From the NCBI GenBank assembly GCA_003151415.1, contig PLXK01000225.1, forward strand, positions 18,236 through 55,256: 37,021 nt of DNA, in the 5' to 3' direction. Positions 25,406 to 33,690 of the stretch are shown piece by piece (positions within the stretch are counted from its first letter, which is position 1; each line of letters begins with the position of its first letter). The translations under genes and the position numbers were made by a program. This DNA is from Bacteroidota bacterium (lineage in GTDB: Bacteria; Bacteroidota; Bacteroidia; Palsa-965). The notes below the pieces were generated by a model. It ran no database searches. It saw only the letters and a list, made by a program, of their open reading frames with translations, and was not told the origin of the DNA.

Positions 25406-25410
25406 GGGAG

Positions 25411-25444
25411 CAAAGATAACAATACCTGTGAATTGAAATACCAA
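25411..25444 (-). promoter_or_regulatory. Putative lspA promoter, possibly giving a leaderless message
   Basis: On the minus strand TATCTTTG (25418-25411) matches TAnnTTTG exactly and a TTG (25444-25442) lies 23 bases upstream of it. Only five bases separate the core from the GTG start at 25405, so transcripts would have almost no leader. The upstream terminator requires a promoter in this spacer. Confidence 0.35.
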
Positions 25445-25483
25445 TACCAGATATCGGATAATCAGTTTATTACATTCAAATGC

Positions 25484-25515
25484 AAAAAAACAGCATCCTC
25501 TTTTGAAGGATGCTG
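25484..25515 (-). terminator. Rho-independent terminator after the DksA-like gene
   Basis: On the minus strand a 9-bp stem (25515-25507 with 25499-25491, CAGCATCCT and its complement) with a 7-base loop is followed by seven Ts (25490-25484). It ends 22-53 bases past the stop of the DksA-like gene. Confidence 0.9.
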
Positions 25516-25536
25516 CCTGCTCTTGTTGAATTTCAG

Positions 25537-26310
25537 TTATCGGTTCTGCTCAAGTTTTGCATCAATGCTAAGCGTTGCATGCGGAACACTGCGCAGTCTT
25601 TCTTTTGGAATGAGTTTTCCGGTTACGCGGCAAATGCCATACGTCTTGTTTTCGATGCGGATGAGTGCATTTTTCAGGTTCTGAATGTATTTCTCCTGAC
25701 GTGCGGCAAGATGAGCGGTTTCTTCTTTTGAAAGCACATCCGATCCGTCTTCGAGCAATTTGAATGTCGGAGAAGTATCATCTGTTCCATGATCATCTTT
25801 GTGAGAAAGCGTGTTTTTCAGCAATTCGTAATCGCGAGTTGCTTCTTCGAGTTTCTTGTGGATCAGTTCCTTGAATTCAACCAGTTCTTTGTCTGAATAA
25901 CGTGAGCGGGGATCCTGTTTCAATCCGACCGGATTCTTAGGTTGCTCGATTTTATTGAAAGCTGGCCTTGTTGTCACCGTTTCTTTGTAAATCTCTGTTG
26001 GCTTTTCAGCTCTCATTTCAACTTTGGCAACCGGTTTAGCCGAAACTGCCTTTTTTACTTCAACTGCTTTTTTAGCAAGCGGTTTTGATGCAACAGTCTT
26101 TGATGCAATAGGTTTAGCTACCGCTTTCTTAACCGCTTTGGGGGCCGGTTTTTTTGCAACCACTTTTTTAACAGCCGCTTTTTTTACGGGAGCGGATTTC
26201 TTGGGAGCCGATTTTTTTGTTGCCACAACTTTTTTAGGAGCCGGTTTTGTCTTATTCTTTACTTTGGAAGCCCCCTTTGAGGCGGCTTTTTTTTGTACTT
26301 TCTTAGCCAT
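25537..26310 (-). CDS. DksA/TraR-family protein with histone-H1-like Lys/Ala/Pro-rich N-terminal tail
   Basis: The 257-residue protein has two parts. Residues 1-100 are a low-complexity, strongly basic tail rich in Lys, Ala, Pro and Val with repeated KKxAPKK-like units, like histone H1 or the AlgP/Hc1 tails, expected to be disordered and to bind nucleic acid. Residues 138-257 match Bacteroidota DksA/TraR-like proteins: a helical coiled coil (KELVEFKELIHKKLEEATRD; acidic loop DDHGTDD at 172-178) and YGICRVTGKLIPKERLR (224-240). The C4 zinc finger has only Cys227, so zinc binding by the classical site is unlikely. DksA-type proteins bind the RNA polymerase secondary channel and tune transcription. 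It starts 11 bases after ileS stops and likely shares its message. Confidence 0.87.
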   Translation of the reverse strand: MAKKVQKKAASKGASKVKNKTKPAPKKVVATKKSAPKKSAPVKKAAVKKVVAKKPAPKAVKKAVAKPIASKTVASKPLAKKAVEVKKAVSAKPVAKVEMRAEKPTEIYKETVTTRPAFNKIEQPKNPVGLKQDPRSRYSDKELVEFKELIHKKLEEATRDYELLKNTLSHKDDHGTDDTSPTFKLLEDGSDVLSKEETAHLAARQEKYIQNLKNALIRIENKTYGICRVTGKLIPKERLRSVPHATLSIDAKLEQNR

Positions 26311-26321
26311 TGGAAATAGGA

Positions 26322-29300
26322 TTAATTGAACTTAGCTATGCTTATTAATGTCTGAATCTCGCCATCCACCTCAACCAACACCGCTTGCTCTGAATTGAGC
26401 TCATTCACCAGCTCTAAGGAAGATGCGAGAGTTTCAGAGCAAATATAGTGTAAATTATTGTTTACCGAGGCGTTAATAGCCTGATTTGACTTTATTTTGA
26501 CCGCAATCCGGTCGGTTATATCGAAATCCCTGTCCTTTCTCATGGTTTGGATCCGGTTCACCAGTTCCCGGGCAAGGCCTTCTTCCTTCAGCTGCGCACT
26601 GATCATGATATCCAGAGCCACGGTAAGCGGACCCTCATTCGCCACTTTCCATCCCGGAATGTCTACAGGAACAATCTCTACGTCCTCTTTATCAAGTACA
26701 TACGACGCGCCCTCGGCAAGAACGACCTTAAATTCTCCTGTTTTTTCGATCCCCTTGATGATTTCCGGGGCCTTTTCAAGCGCATACGCCTGAACAGCCT
26801 TCATGTCTTTTCCGCACTTTTTACCCAGGGTTTTGAAATTCAACTTCAGGTTTTTTACGATTTGCGTCTGCGATTCGTCTACAAATTCGATTTCCTTCAC
26901 ATTCACTTCCGAAAGGATGAGGTCGTTGACTGCTTCGATCCGTTTGCGGAAGGCATCATCCAATACGGGTATTTGTATTTTTTGAAGCGGCTGGCGGACA
27001 CGGATGTTCTCTTTTTTGCGAATGCTCAACACCATCGAGGAGATCTTCTGGGCAGTCTCCATTCTTTCTTCAAGATCCTTGTCGATAAATTGCTCTTCGC
27101 TCTGGGGCATATCCGAGAGATGCACCGATTCGGCATTTCTTCTTCCCGAAACCTTGTTGAGATCGGTAAAAAGCCTGTCCATAAAAAACGGCGCAATTGG
27201 CGAAGCAAGTCTGGCAATGACTTCAAGACAATGATAAAGGGTCTGGTAGGCAGAAATCTTATCCCTGGTATACTCCCCTTTCCAGAATCTTCTCCGGCAA
27301 AGACGCACATACCAGTTGCTCAGATGTGCATCCAGAAAATATTCCAGAGCACGGCCGGCTTTTGTTGGTTCGTATTCCGAATAGGCCGTGTCTACTGTTT
27401 TGATGAGCGAGTTGAGTTCCGACAAAATCCACCGGTCTATTTCCGGTCTTTCATTGACGGGAACCTCTTCTTCTTTCCATGCAAAGCCATCGATATTGGC
27501 ATAAATCGAGAAAAACGAATAGGTATTGTAAAGTGTCCCGAAAAATTTGCGTTGTACTTCTCCGATTCCATCGATGTCAAACTTCAGATTGTCCCAGGGA
27601 GAGGCGTTGGTAATCATGTACCAGCGGGTTGCATCCGGGCCATACTTTTCGATTGTGGCAAAGGGATCGGCGGCATTGCCCAGACGTTTGCTCATCTTGT
27701 TTCCGTTCTTGTCGAGTACAAGCCCGTTGGAAACAACGTTCTTATAGGCAACCGAATCAAAGCACATGGTGGCAATGGCGTGCAAGGTATAGAACCAGCC
27801 CCTGGTCTGATCCACGCCTTCGGCAATGAAATCGGCCGGGAAATACTTGCGCTGATCGATCAGTTCCTTGTTTTGAAAAGGGTAATGCAGCTGGGCATAA
27901 GGCATGGCTCCCGAATCAAACCACACATCGATCAGGTCGCTTTCGCGTGTCATTTTCTTACCCGATGGCGAAACCAAAAAGACATCATCCGAATACGGTT
28001 TATGCAAGTCAAACGTGTTGTAATTCTGTTTCGAAAAATCGCTGGGGTTGAATTGAGCCAATGGATTCGTTTTCATAAATCCGGCTTTCAGGGCTTTCTC
28101 TATTTCTGTTTTCAGTTCTTCTGCCGAACCGATGCACAGGGTTTCCATTCCATCTTCCGTTTTCCAGATGGGCAGTGGAATTCCCCAATACCGCGAGCGC
28201 GAAAGGTTCCAGTCGTTTGCGTTTTCAAGCCAGTTTCCAAAGCGGCCCGTGCCGGTGGATTCTGGTTTCCAGTTGATGGTTTTATTGAGCTCGACCATCC
28301 GGTCTTTTTTGTCGGTTACCTTGATGAACCAGGAATCCAGCGGGTAGTAAAGAATGGGTTTATCGGTTCGCCAGCAATGGGGGTAGCTGTGTTCATAGAC
28401 TTCTTTCTTGAAAAGAAGGCCTTCCTTTTCCAGTTTCAGCGCTATGCGTTTGTCGACATTGAGGTACTCCAGCTTGCTGGTATCCTTGATGATGCCCTTT
28501 AGTTTTTCTTTTTGCCTGACAAGTTCGATGGCTTTTTCTTCATCGGTCATATAGGCCTCTTTCACAAATTCTCCGGCAAAACCAAACACCTCATCCTGCA
28601 TTTCCTTTCTGAAGCGTCCCCTGAGGTCCACCAGCGGAACGCCTTTGCCGTTTTCATCGGGCACAAGCATGGCAGGCACCCCGGCCATTTTTGCAACACG
28701 CATATCATCGGCACCAAACGTAGGGGCGATGTGTACGATACCGGTTCCATCGACTGTCGTCACAAAATCGCCGAGGATTACGCGGAAAGCCTCTGAAGCA
28801 TTTTCGAAGGGCAGTGCATAGGGCAAGAGTTGTTCATATCTGATTCCTTCCAGATCAGCACCTTTGAATTCGCCGGCAAGTTCAAAAGGAAGGGCTTTGT
28901 CACCTGCCTTGTAATCTGCAAATTTCAAATCCTTGTTTTTTTCCGGGAAATATTTTCCGAACAAATCCTTTGCAAGTATCAGTGCATTGGGTTTGTGTGT
29001 GTGCGCATTGATGGTTTTAACAAGCACATAGGTGATGTTTTTTCCAACAGCCAGTGCTGTATTGCCGGGCAATGTCCAGGGAGTGGTGGTCCAGGCAAGA
29101 AAGAAAATCTCTTCTTCTCTGCCGCTAAAAAGAGAAGCGACATTTCGATTTTTTGTTTCATCGCAGGACTTCAGCCTGAACTGCGCGATGACGGTGTGGT
29201 CTTTCACATCCCTGTAACAACCGGGTTGATTCAGTTCATGCGAACTCAGGCCGGTACCCGCTGCCGGTGAATAAGGCTGGATGCTGTATCCCTTGTAGAT

Positions 29301-29816
29301 CAGATTTTTTGTGTACAGATTTTTGAGCAGCCACCAAACACTTTCGATATAGGTGTTTTCATAGGTGATGTAGGGGTCTTTCATATCCACCCAGTAGCCC
29401 ATGATGCGGGTGAGTTCTTCCCATTTGTCGGTATACTTCATCACCTCCTTGCGGCAGGCCTCGTTGTATTCTTCTATGGAAATCTTTTTCCCGATATCTT
29501 CTTTGGTAATGCCCAGCATTTTTTCTACCGCCAGTTCAATCGGAAGCCCGTGTGTATCCCAACCGGCTTTGCGTTTCACCTGTTTGCCCTTGAGCGTCTG
29601 ATAGCGGCAGAAAATATCTTTGATGGCGCGCGACATAACGTGGTGAATGCCGGGCATGCCATTGGCGCTTGGCGGGCCCTCGTAAAACACAAAAGGTTCT
29701 TTGCCTTCGCGGGTGCTTATGCTTTTTTCAAATATTTTATTGCTTTCCCATTCCAGCAGTACATCTTTGGCGGTCTGGCTGAGGTTGAGGTGTTTGTATT
29801 CGGGATATTTTTTCAT
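26322..29816 (-). CDS. ileS: Isoleucyl-tRNA synthetase, type 2 (IleRS2), with GIHH signature
   Basis: IleRS charges tRNA(Ile) and edits mischarged valine. The 1164-residue enzyme has the class I Rossmann core, an editing (CP1) domain (TTPWTLPGNTALAV; GTGIVHIAPTFGADD), the KMSKR loop (707-711, followed by LGN) and a long C-terminal anticodon-binding region typical of type 2 (eukaryote-like) IleRS. The first signature, usually HxGH, reads Gly56-Ile-His-His59 (codons 29651-29640), the GxHH swap seen in some IleRS2. WDTHGLPIE follows as expected. ATG 29816 (MKKYPEYKHLNLS) matches the family start; ATG 29864 would add 16 poorly conserved residues. It lies between ridA and the DksA-like gene on the same strand. 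Confidence 0.97.
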   Translation of the reverse strand: MKKYPEYKHLNLSQTAKDVLLEWESNKIFEKSISTREGKEPFVFYEGPPSANGMPGIHHVMSRAIKDIFCRYQTLKGKQVKRKAGWDTHGLPIELAVEKMLGITKEDIGKKISIEEYNEACRKEVMKYTDKWEELTRIMGYWVDMKDPYITYENTYIESVWWLLKNLYTKNLIYKGYSIQPYSPAAGTGLSSHELNQPGCYRDVKDHTVIAQFRLKSCDETKNRNVASLFSGREEEIFFLAWTTTPWTLPGNTALAVGKNITYVLVKTINAHTHKPNALILAKDLFGKYFPEKNKDLKFADYKAGDKALPFELAGEFKGADLEGIRYEQLLPYALPFENASEAFRVILGDFVTTVDGTGIVHIAPTFGADDMRVAKMAGVPAMLVPDENGKGVPLVDLRGRFRKEMQDEVFGFAGEFVKEAYMTDEEKAIELVRQKEKLKGIIKDTSKLEYLNVDKRIALKLEKEGLLFKKEVYEHSYPHCWRTDKPILYYPLDSWFIKVTDKKDRMVELNKTINWKPESTGTGRFGNWLENANDWNLSRSRYWGIPLPIWKTEDGMETLCIGSAEELKTEIEKALKAGFMKTNPLAQFNPSDFSKQNYNTFDLHKPYSDDVFLVSPSGKKMTRESDLIDVWFDSGAMPYAQLHYPFQNKELIDQRKYFPADFIAEGVDQTRGWFYTLHAIATMCFDSVAYKNVVSNGLVLDKNGNKMSKRLGNAADPFATIEKYGPDATRWYMITNASPWDNLKFDIDGIGEVQRKFFGTLYNTYSFFSIYANIDGFAWKEEEVPVNERPEIDRWILSELNSLIKTVDTAYSEYEPTKAGRALEYFLDAHLSNWYVRLCRRRFWKGEYTRDKISAYQTLYHCLEVIARLASPIAPFFMDRLFTDLNKVSGRRNAESVHLSDMPQSEEQFIDKDLEERMETAQKISSMVLSIRKKENIRVRQPLQKIQIPVLDDAFRKRIEAVNDLILSEVNVKEIEFVDESQTQIVKNLKLNFKTLGKKCGKDMKAVQAYALEKAPEIIKGIEKTGEFKVVLAEGASYVLDKEDVEIVPVDIPGWKVANEGPLTVALDIMISAQLKEEGLARELVNRIQTMRKDRDFDITDRIAVKIKSNQAINASVNNNLHYICSETLASSLELVNELNSEQAVLVEVDGEIQTLISIAKFN

Positions 29817-29897
29817 ACACGGATTCTCTTTCTGCTTGGTGCTAATTTTCGATTCCGGTTGCATTCCGGATATGGGTTGGTCGTTGTCTTTTAAACC

Positions 29898-30314
29898 TTA
29901 TTCTATCGTTGCAATGACTTTCAGTTCGATGGCAATGGGAGTAGGCAGGCAATTGATTTCAAGGGTCGTCCGGCATGGCTGATTGTCCTTAAAGTATTCG
30001 GCCCAGAGTTTGTTGTATACCGCGAAATCATCTTTCATATTGGTCAGGTAAACGGTCACATCCACAATCTTGTCCCAGCTGCTTCCTGCTTCTTCCAGAA
30101 TATATCCCACGTTGCGGAAAACACTGCGGCACTGCGTTTCAATATCGTGGCCGACAATATTTCCTTTTTCGTCGAGTTCCACACCGGGAATGTTTTTGTT
30201 CCCGCGTTCCCGTGGCCCCACACCCGAGAGAAACAACAGGTTTCCCACACGTCTGGCATGCGGGTAAAGCCCGACAGGTTCGGGGGCTTTGGATGAATTG
30301 ATTTTTTTGTCCAT
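29898..30314 (-). CDS. RidA-family protein (2-aminomuconate deaminase-like)
   Basis: A 138-residue RidA/YjgF/YER057c trimeric protein. Arg115 in PCRTTLEI is the residue that binds the substrate carboxylate in active RidA, and Glu130 in PIAIELKVIATIE matches the conserved catalytic-site Glu, so imine/enamine deaminase activity is plausible. The segments SSKAPEPVGLYPHAR and GVGPRERG are closer to the 2-aminomuconate deaminase subgroup (tryptophan/kynurenine catabolism) than to housekeeping RidA; no other kynurenine genes are in the window, so the substrate is uncertain. It sits upstream of ileS with an 81-base gap on the same strand. Confidence 0.87.
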   Translation of the reverse strand: MDKKINSSKAPEPVGLYPHARRVGNLLFLSGVGPRERGNKNIPGVELDEKGNIVGHDIETQCRSVFRNVGYILEEAGSSWDKIVDVTVYLTNMKDDFAVYNKLWAEYFKDNQPCRTTLEINCLPTPIAIELKVIATIE

Positions 30315-30421
30315 CAGGTTCTTGATCCCTTGTTTTACACGTTCAATATGGGCCGGGTAACAAGTCCATGTTGAACCGCCCGAAAAGGACAGCGAATTTA
30401 GGCTTTTTGAAGGAGATCCCC

Positions 30422-30456
30422 AAAAGAGAAAGAGCCCCGGTATATACCGGGGCTCT
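30422..30456 (-). terminator. Rho-independent terminator of the heme/copper T9SS protein gene
   Basis: A perfect 12-bp inverted repeat (30431-30442 with 30445-30456, AGAGCCCCGGTA and its complement) lies 45 bases after the stop codon. On the minus strand it is followed by TTCTCTTTTG (to about 30422), a broken T-run. The stem is very GC-rich and symmetric, so it may also stop transcription from the other side. Confidence 0.85.
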
Positions 30457-30501
30457 TCATATGCATCTCTTTTTCAGGTCGTTCTAAGGAATGGACCTGA
30501 A

Positions 30502-32160
30502 TTAATTTGTGATCACAAGTTTGCGGGAAACCGATTCTCCGTTGACAATGGTGGTGAGGAAATAGGTACCGGCAGCCAGGTTGTCGATTGTGTAATGATG
30601 CTCTCCGGCAGTTTGCGTTTCATTGGCAAGGCTGCGGATGTTTTGTCCCATGAGGTTATAGATGTCAATACGCACTTTCGATGCATCGCCAAGTGTATAG
30701 AACAATGTTGAAGCACCTGCGGCCGGGTTCGGGTAAACCATCATTTTTAGTGCCGTTCCCAGGTCTTCCTGAATGCCCGCAGCTGACAATGCAGCGCCGA
30801 GTGTGTACTGGATGTAAAACACCATCATTTCGTCTTTTGTTGTCAAACCCCATTGAACCGGAGCCGGACCGTTGTTGTTGTAGGTGGCCTGTGCAACAAA
30901 TCCGACGGTGGGATCGATCGGAACCATAGGAGTGCTCAATTCAACGGGAGGGTGTGCCCAGTCGAAATATCCCATATTGATACCCGATGTGTAGTCTTTC
31001 CATCCGTCATACATTTGTGTTCCTGTGGTGCCGTCTGCATTGCGTTCATAAATATCGAAATTCACGCCATACTTGTGTGTATGGCTGGACATGAACCAGA
31101 TGTTCCACATGTTCTTGGCTGTGGCTGATTTGACCGTTTGTGTGAATGTGATATTTTGAGCCGTGTTGGGAATGTAGATATTGGGGTTGTAAAAGAGCGA
31201 TGAATACATGATGTTCTGGCAGGTATGCTTGGGCTGGGTGTATACGTTGTAATAGATATCCATGGCCAGTACCGAATCCTGGTTGTAGTTATACAGGTGG
31301 TGGTTCATATCCAGGATACTTCCTGTTGGCCACTGGTAAGCCGTGGTTGGGGGAAGAAGATAATTGTAGCTGCGCTGCCAGGCACCGATGATGTTGGTGT
31401 AGCCTGTTGACGAACCTGCACCGGTAAGGGCGTTTTGAATGCGCATACCTTCACCGAAATTGGCTGCTGCTGCAGCGGTGAGGTATTTGTAGAGAATAAA
31501 ATGGTGACTGTGAACACCCATGAACAATTCGATGCGGTTGACTTCGATGGTATCGGAAAGACCCAGATCGTATTTCTGGAAATATTCCATTTCAGAAGCC
31601 GAATCGAGGAATATTTTTCCAAGGTGGACCTGATACGAACCAACGTCAGTCGGAAGGGGGTGACTCACCGGCTCTGAAGTGATGGCCTTGCCGGCGTAAT
31701 ATTTATTGATCATGTTGGTATCGGTAACCGTTCCGGTTTGAGGAGCGGCGAACTGGATCCACTGACGGACAAGTTCAATATTGGCCGGAGTCAGGGTGGT
31801 AACGCCTTTTGGACAAGGGGTTCCTTCACTGGCGCTCATCAGGCCATTGTCGGAATCCATACCGTTGATGATTTTACGAAGCAGAAAGCTGCTGTGGGCA
31901 TAACCGGGTTTAACGATTTTATCACCCCTGCCCGAAGCTGCAATGTTGGCCGGACTGTGATTCACGATATTGGCGTATACGGCTGCCGCTGTACCGCTCA
32001 GATCAAGACTTCCCGCTGGTGTGGCACCTCCGTGACAGCTTGAACAATTGGCCTGCAGCAGATTATACACTGCATTGTAGGTACTCTGCCCCTGAATCGT
32101 ATTCAAGGCAAAAAGGAACCCGGCCGAAAGGAAAATGCGTTGGGTAAAGGTTGATTTCAT
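30502..32160 (-). CDS. T9SS-exported c-type heme / PHM-like copper type II monooxygenase
   Basis: A 552-residue secreted protein in four parts. Residues 1-25 are a signal peptide. Residues 26-140 are a cytochrome-c-like module with one CxxCH site (Cys39-Ser-Ser-Cys42-His43) and Met108 as possible distal ligand. Residues 170-455 match the copper type II, ascorbate-dependent monooxygenase fold: CuH-like ligands His219-His220 (VHSHHFILY) and His287 or His288 (DMNHHLYN), CuM-like ligands His360-x-His362 (SSHTHKYG) and Met445 (KDEMMVFY). Residues 474-552 are a type A T9SS sorting domain (VYPNPAAG, then NLAAGTYFLT), so the protein is exported to or beyond the cell surface. A hydroxylation reaction fed with electrons through the heme is inferred; the substrate is unknown. 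Single-gene unit with its own terminator. Confidence 0.85.
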   Translation of the reverse strand: MKSTFTQRIFLSAGFLFALNTIQGQSTYNAVYNLLQANCSSCHGGATPAGSLDLSGTAAAVYANIVNHSPANIAASGRGDKIVKPGYAHSSFLLRKIINGMDSDNGLMSASEGTPCPKGVTTLTPANIELVRQWIQFAAPQTGTVTDTNMINKYYAGKAITSEPVSHPLPTDVGSYQVHLGKIFLDSASEMEYFQKYDLGLSDTIEVNRIELFMGVHSHHFILYKYLTAAAAANFGEGMRIQNALTGAGSSTGYTNIIGAWQRSYNYLLPPTTAYQWPTGSILDMNHHLYNYNQDSVLAMDIYYNVYTQPKHTCQNIMYSSLFYNPNIYIPNTAQNITFTQTVKSATAKNMWNIWFMSSHTHKYGVNFDIYERNADGTTGTQMYDGWKDYTSGINMGYFDWAHPPVELSTPMVPIDPTVGFVAQATYNNNGPAPVQWGLTTKDEMMVFYIQYTLGAALSAAGIQEDLGTALKMMVYPNPAAGASTLFYTLGDASKVRIDIYNLMGQNIRSLANETQTAGEHHYTIDNLAAGTYFLTTIVNGESVSRKLVITN

Positions 32161-32473
32161 GATGGTTGTAATTTATATCGTTATTAGTGTTTTTGTTAAT
32201 CCGGAGTGAAATTAAATCCCATCAACATGTATCTCGTTGAATGTCAGGACGCATCCCCAATCCCTGATAAAATGTCTACAAATGTAATTCTTTCCGTCAC
32301 ATGAGCAAAAGCATAGTATTTTTCATAATAAGGTTTCGGTAGCGCCTTTCCGCTCTGCGGATTCAACGTCAATGTAATGAGCAAAGGGGGTTCCGGACTC
32401 AGAGGGTTATTTTTCAGTCGGCCTGAATTGATTGAGAAGCATCTTCTTTTTTAACTATCGCCTGTACCGATAA
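32161..32473. other. Spacer between nadD and the heme/copper protein gene
   Basis: No supported gene. It should hold the promoter of the leftward heme/copper protein gene and the end of the yicC-gmk-nadD message. I find no clean TAnnTTTG on the minus strand here. A short AGAAG-CAT-CTTCT hairpin with Ts near 32432-32449 points to the plus strand, where no gene precedes it. Confidence 0.5.
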
Positions 32474-33049
32474 TCACTTTTCATAAAAATGCATTTCCCG
32501 CAGGTATTCATAGGCAGGGGAAGGAATAAAGAACCGGATGTCCTTTTTTGCTTTCAGTGCTTCTCTTAAAAAAGTGGCCGAAATATCCATAAAGGGGGCT
32601 TCCACAAATTTCACCCGGGGATGGTTTTTCAGTTCTCCGCCATCTGAATCGGGCCGGGGATAGATATAGATGTCATATTCGGCAAGAATGTGCTCGTAAT
32701 TTTTCCATTTGTGAAGGGTTTCCAGGTTATCCGAACCCATGATCAGGGCGAAACTATGCTGCGGATATTTTTCGGCGAGATGGGCCAGGGTGTTGACCGT
32801 ATACGAGGGCTTGGGCAATTTAAATTCGATATTGCTCGCCTTGTATTTTAAAGAATCCCCGATTGCAATGCTGACCAGTTGAAGACGATGATGATCGGCC
32901 AGAAGACTTGTCTTTTTTTTCAGAGGGCTTTGCGGGGAAACAACAAACCAGACTTGTTTGAGATCGGTAAATTCGGCCATATAATTGGCAATGGCCATGT
33001 GACCGATGTGAACGGGATTGAAAGAGCCGAAGAAAAGTCCGATTTTCAT
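32474..33049 (-). CDS. nadD: Nicotinate-nucleotide adenylyltransferase NadD
   Basis: NadD adenylates nicotinate mononucleotide to deamido-NAD, a required step of NAD synthesis. The 191-residue protein opens with GLFFGSFNPVHIGH, containing the (H/T)xGH ATP-binding signature at residues 14-17, and the C-terminal ISATFLRE matches the ISSTxxR motif. SPQSPLKKK and GSDNLETLHKW are further family blocks. Length is normal. It is the last gene of yicC-gmk-nadD, starting 20 bases after gmk, an order common in Bacteroidota. Confidence 0.95.
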   Translation of the reverse strand: MKIGLFFGSFNPVHIGHMAIANYMAEFTDLKQVWFVVSPQSPLKKKTSLLADHHRLQLVSIAIGDSLKYKASNIEFKLPKPSYTVNTLAHLAEKYPQHSFALIMGSDNLETLHKWKNYEHILAEYDIYIYPRPDSDGGELKNHPRVKFVEAPFMDISATFLREALKAKKDIRFFIPSPAYEYLREMHFYEK

Positions 33050-33069
33050 TGTAAAGCCTTTCTGACCTG

Positions 33070-33657
33070 TTACTTCGAAGAAGCAATGTGTAAAAACTCC
33101 CGGGTTATTTTTTGTGCTTCCAGAAAGGCGTGCTCCAGGGTATCGTTCAGTACAATGCGGTCAAATGCCGAGGATTTATCCATTTCCATACCGGCTTTAC
33201 CCATTCTGCGGGCAATGCTTTCGGGCGTTTCTGTTTCGCGTTTGCGGAGCCTTTCCTCCAGATGTGAAACCGAAGGAGGCATAACAAACACGGCCAGGGC
33301 CTTTTCTCTGAAAATGTTTTTGAGGTTAAGACCGCCATTCACATCCACATCAAAAATAACATGTTTCCCTTTTTTCCAGATCCGTTCGATTTCCGCCTTC
33401 AGGGTGCCATAATAATTGTCCGTATACACTTCTTCCCATTCGACAAACTCGTCCATGGCAATTTTGTGTTTAAACTCCTCCACACTCAGGAAATAATAAT
33501 CAGATCCTTCGGTCTCTTCCTTCCGTTTGGGACGGCTGCAGGCAGAAACCGAGAACTCCAGAAAATCGGGGAAAGTATCCAGCAGGTGATGCACGATCGT
33601 GGTCTTGCCGGCACCCGAAGGAGCAGAAAAAATAATGAGTTTGCCCGACTGACTCAT
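33070..33657 (-). CDS. gmk: Guanylate kinase Gmk
   Basis: Gmk phosphorylates GMP to GDP. The P-loop SAPSGAGKTTI is at residues 11-21, the GMP-binding segment follows (SVSACSRPKRKEETEGSDYYF, residues 37-57 in two halves around the conserved SxTTRxPR-like stretch, here SACSRPKR), and FVEWEEVYTDNYYGT (72-86) completes the GMP site. The SACSRPKR variant replaces the usual Thr-Thr by Ala-Cys, a mild deviation. Length 195 is standard. It lies between yicC (33 bases upstream) and nadD. Confidence 0.95.
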   Translation of the reverse strand: MSQSGKLIIFSAPSGAGKTTIVHHLLDTFPDFLEFSVSACSRPKRKEETEGSDYYFLSVEEFKHKIAMDEFVEWEEVYTDNYYGTLKAEIERIWKKGKHVIFDVDVNGGLNLKNIFREKALAVFVMPPSVSHLEERLRKRETETPESIARRMGKAGMEMDKSSAFDRIVLNDTLEHAFLEAQKITREFLHIASSK

Positions 33658-33690
33658 GGATGAATTTGAAACGATTTGTATTGAAAATGG

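Noticed and set aside
26547-28502. Long open frame on the plus strand opposite ileS (about 650 codons)
   Set aside because: It is wholly antisense to ileS, has no recognisable domain, and its composition (many Phe, Arg, His) is what reversed coding sequence gives.
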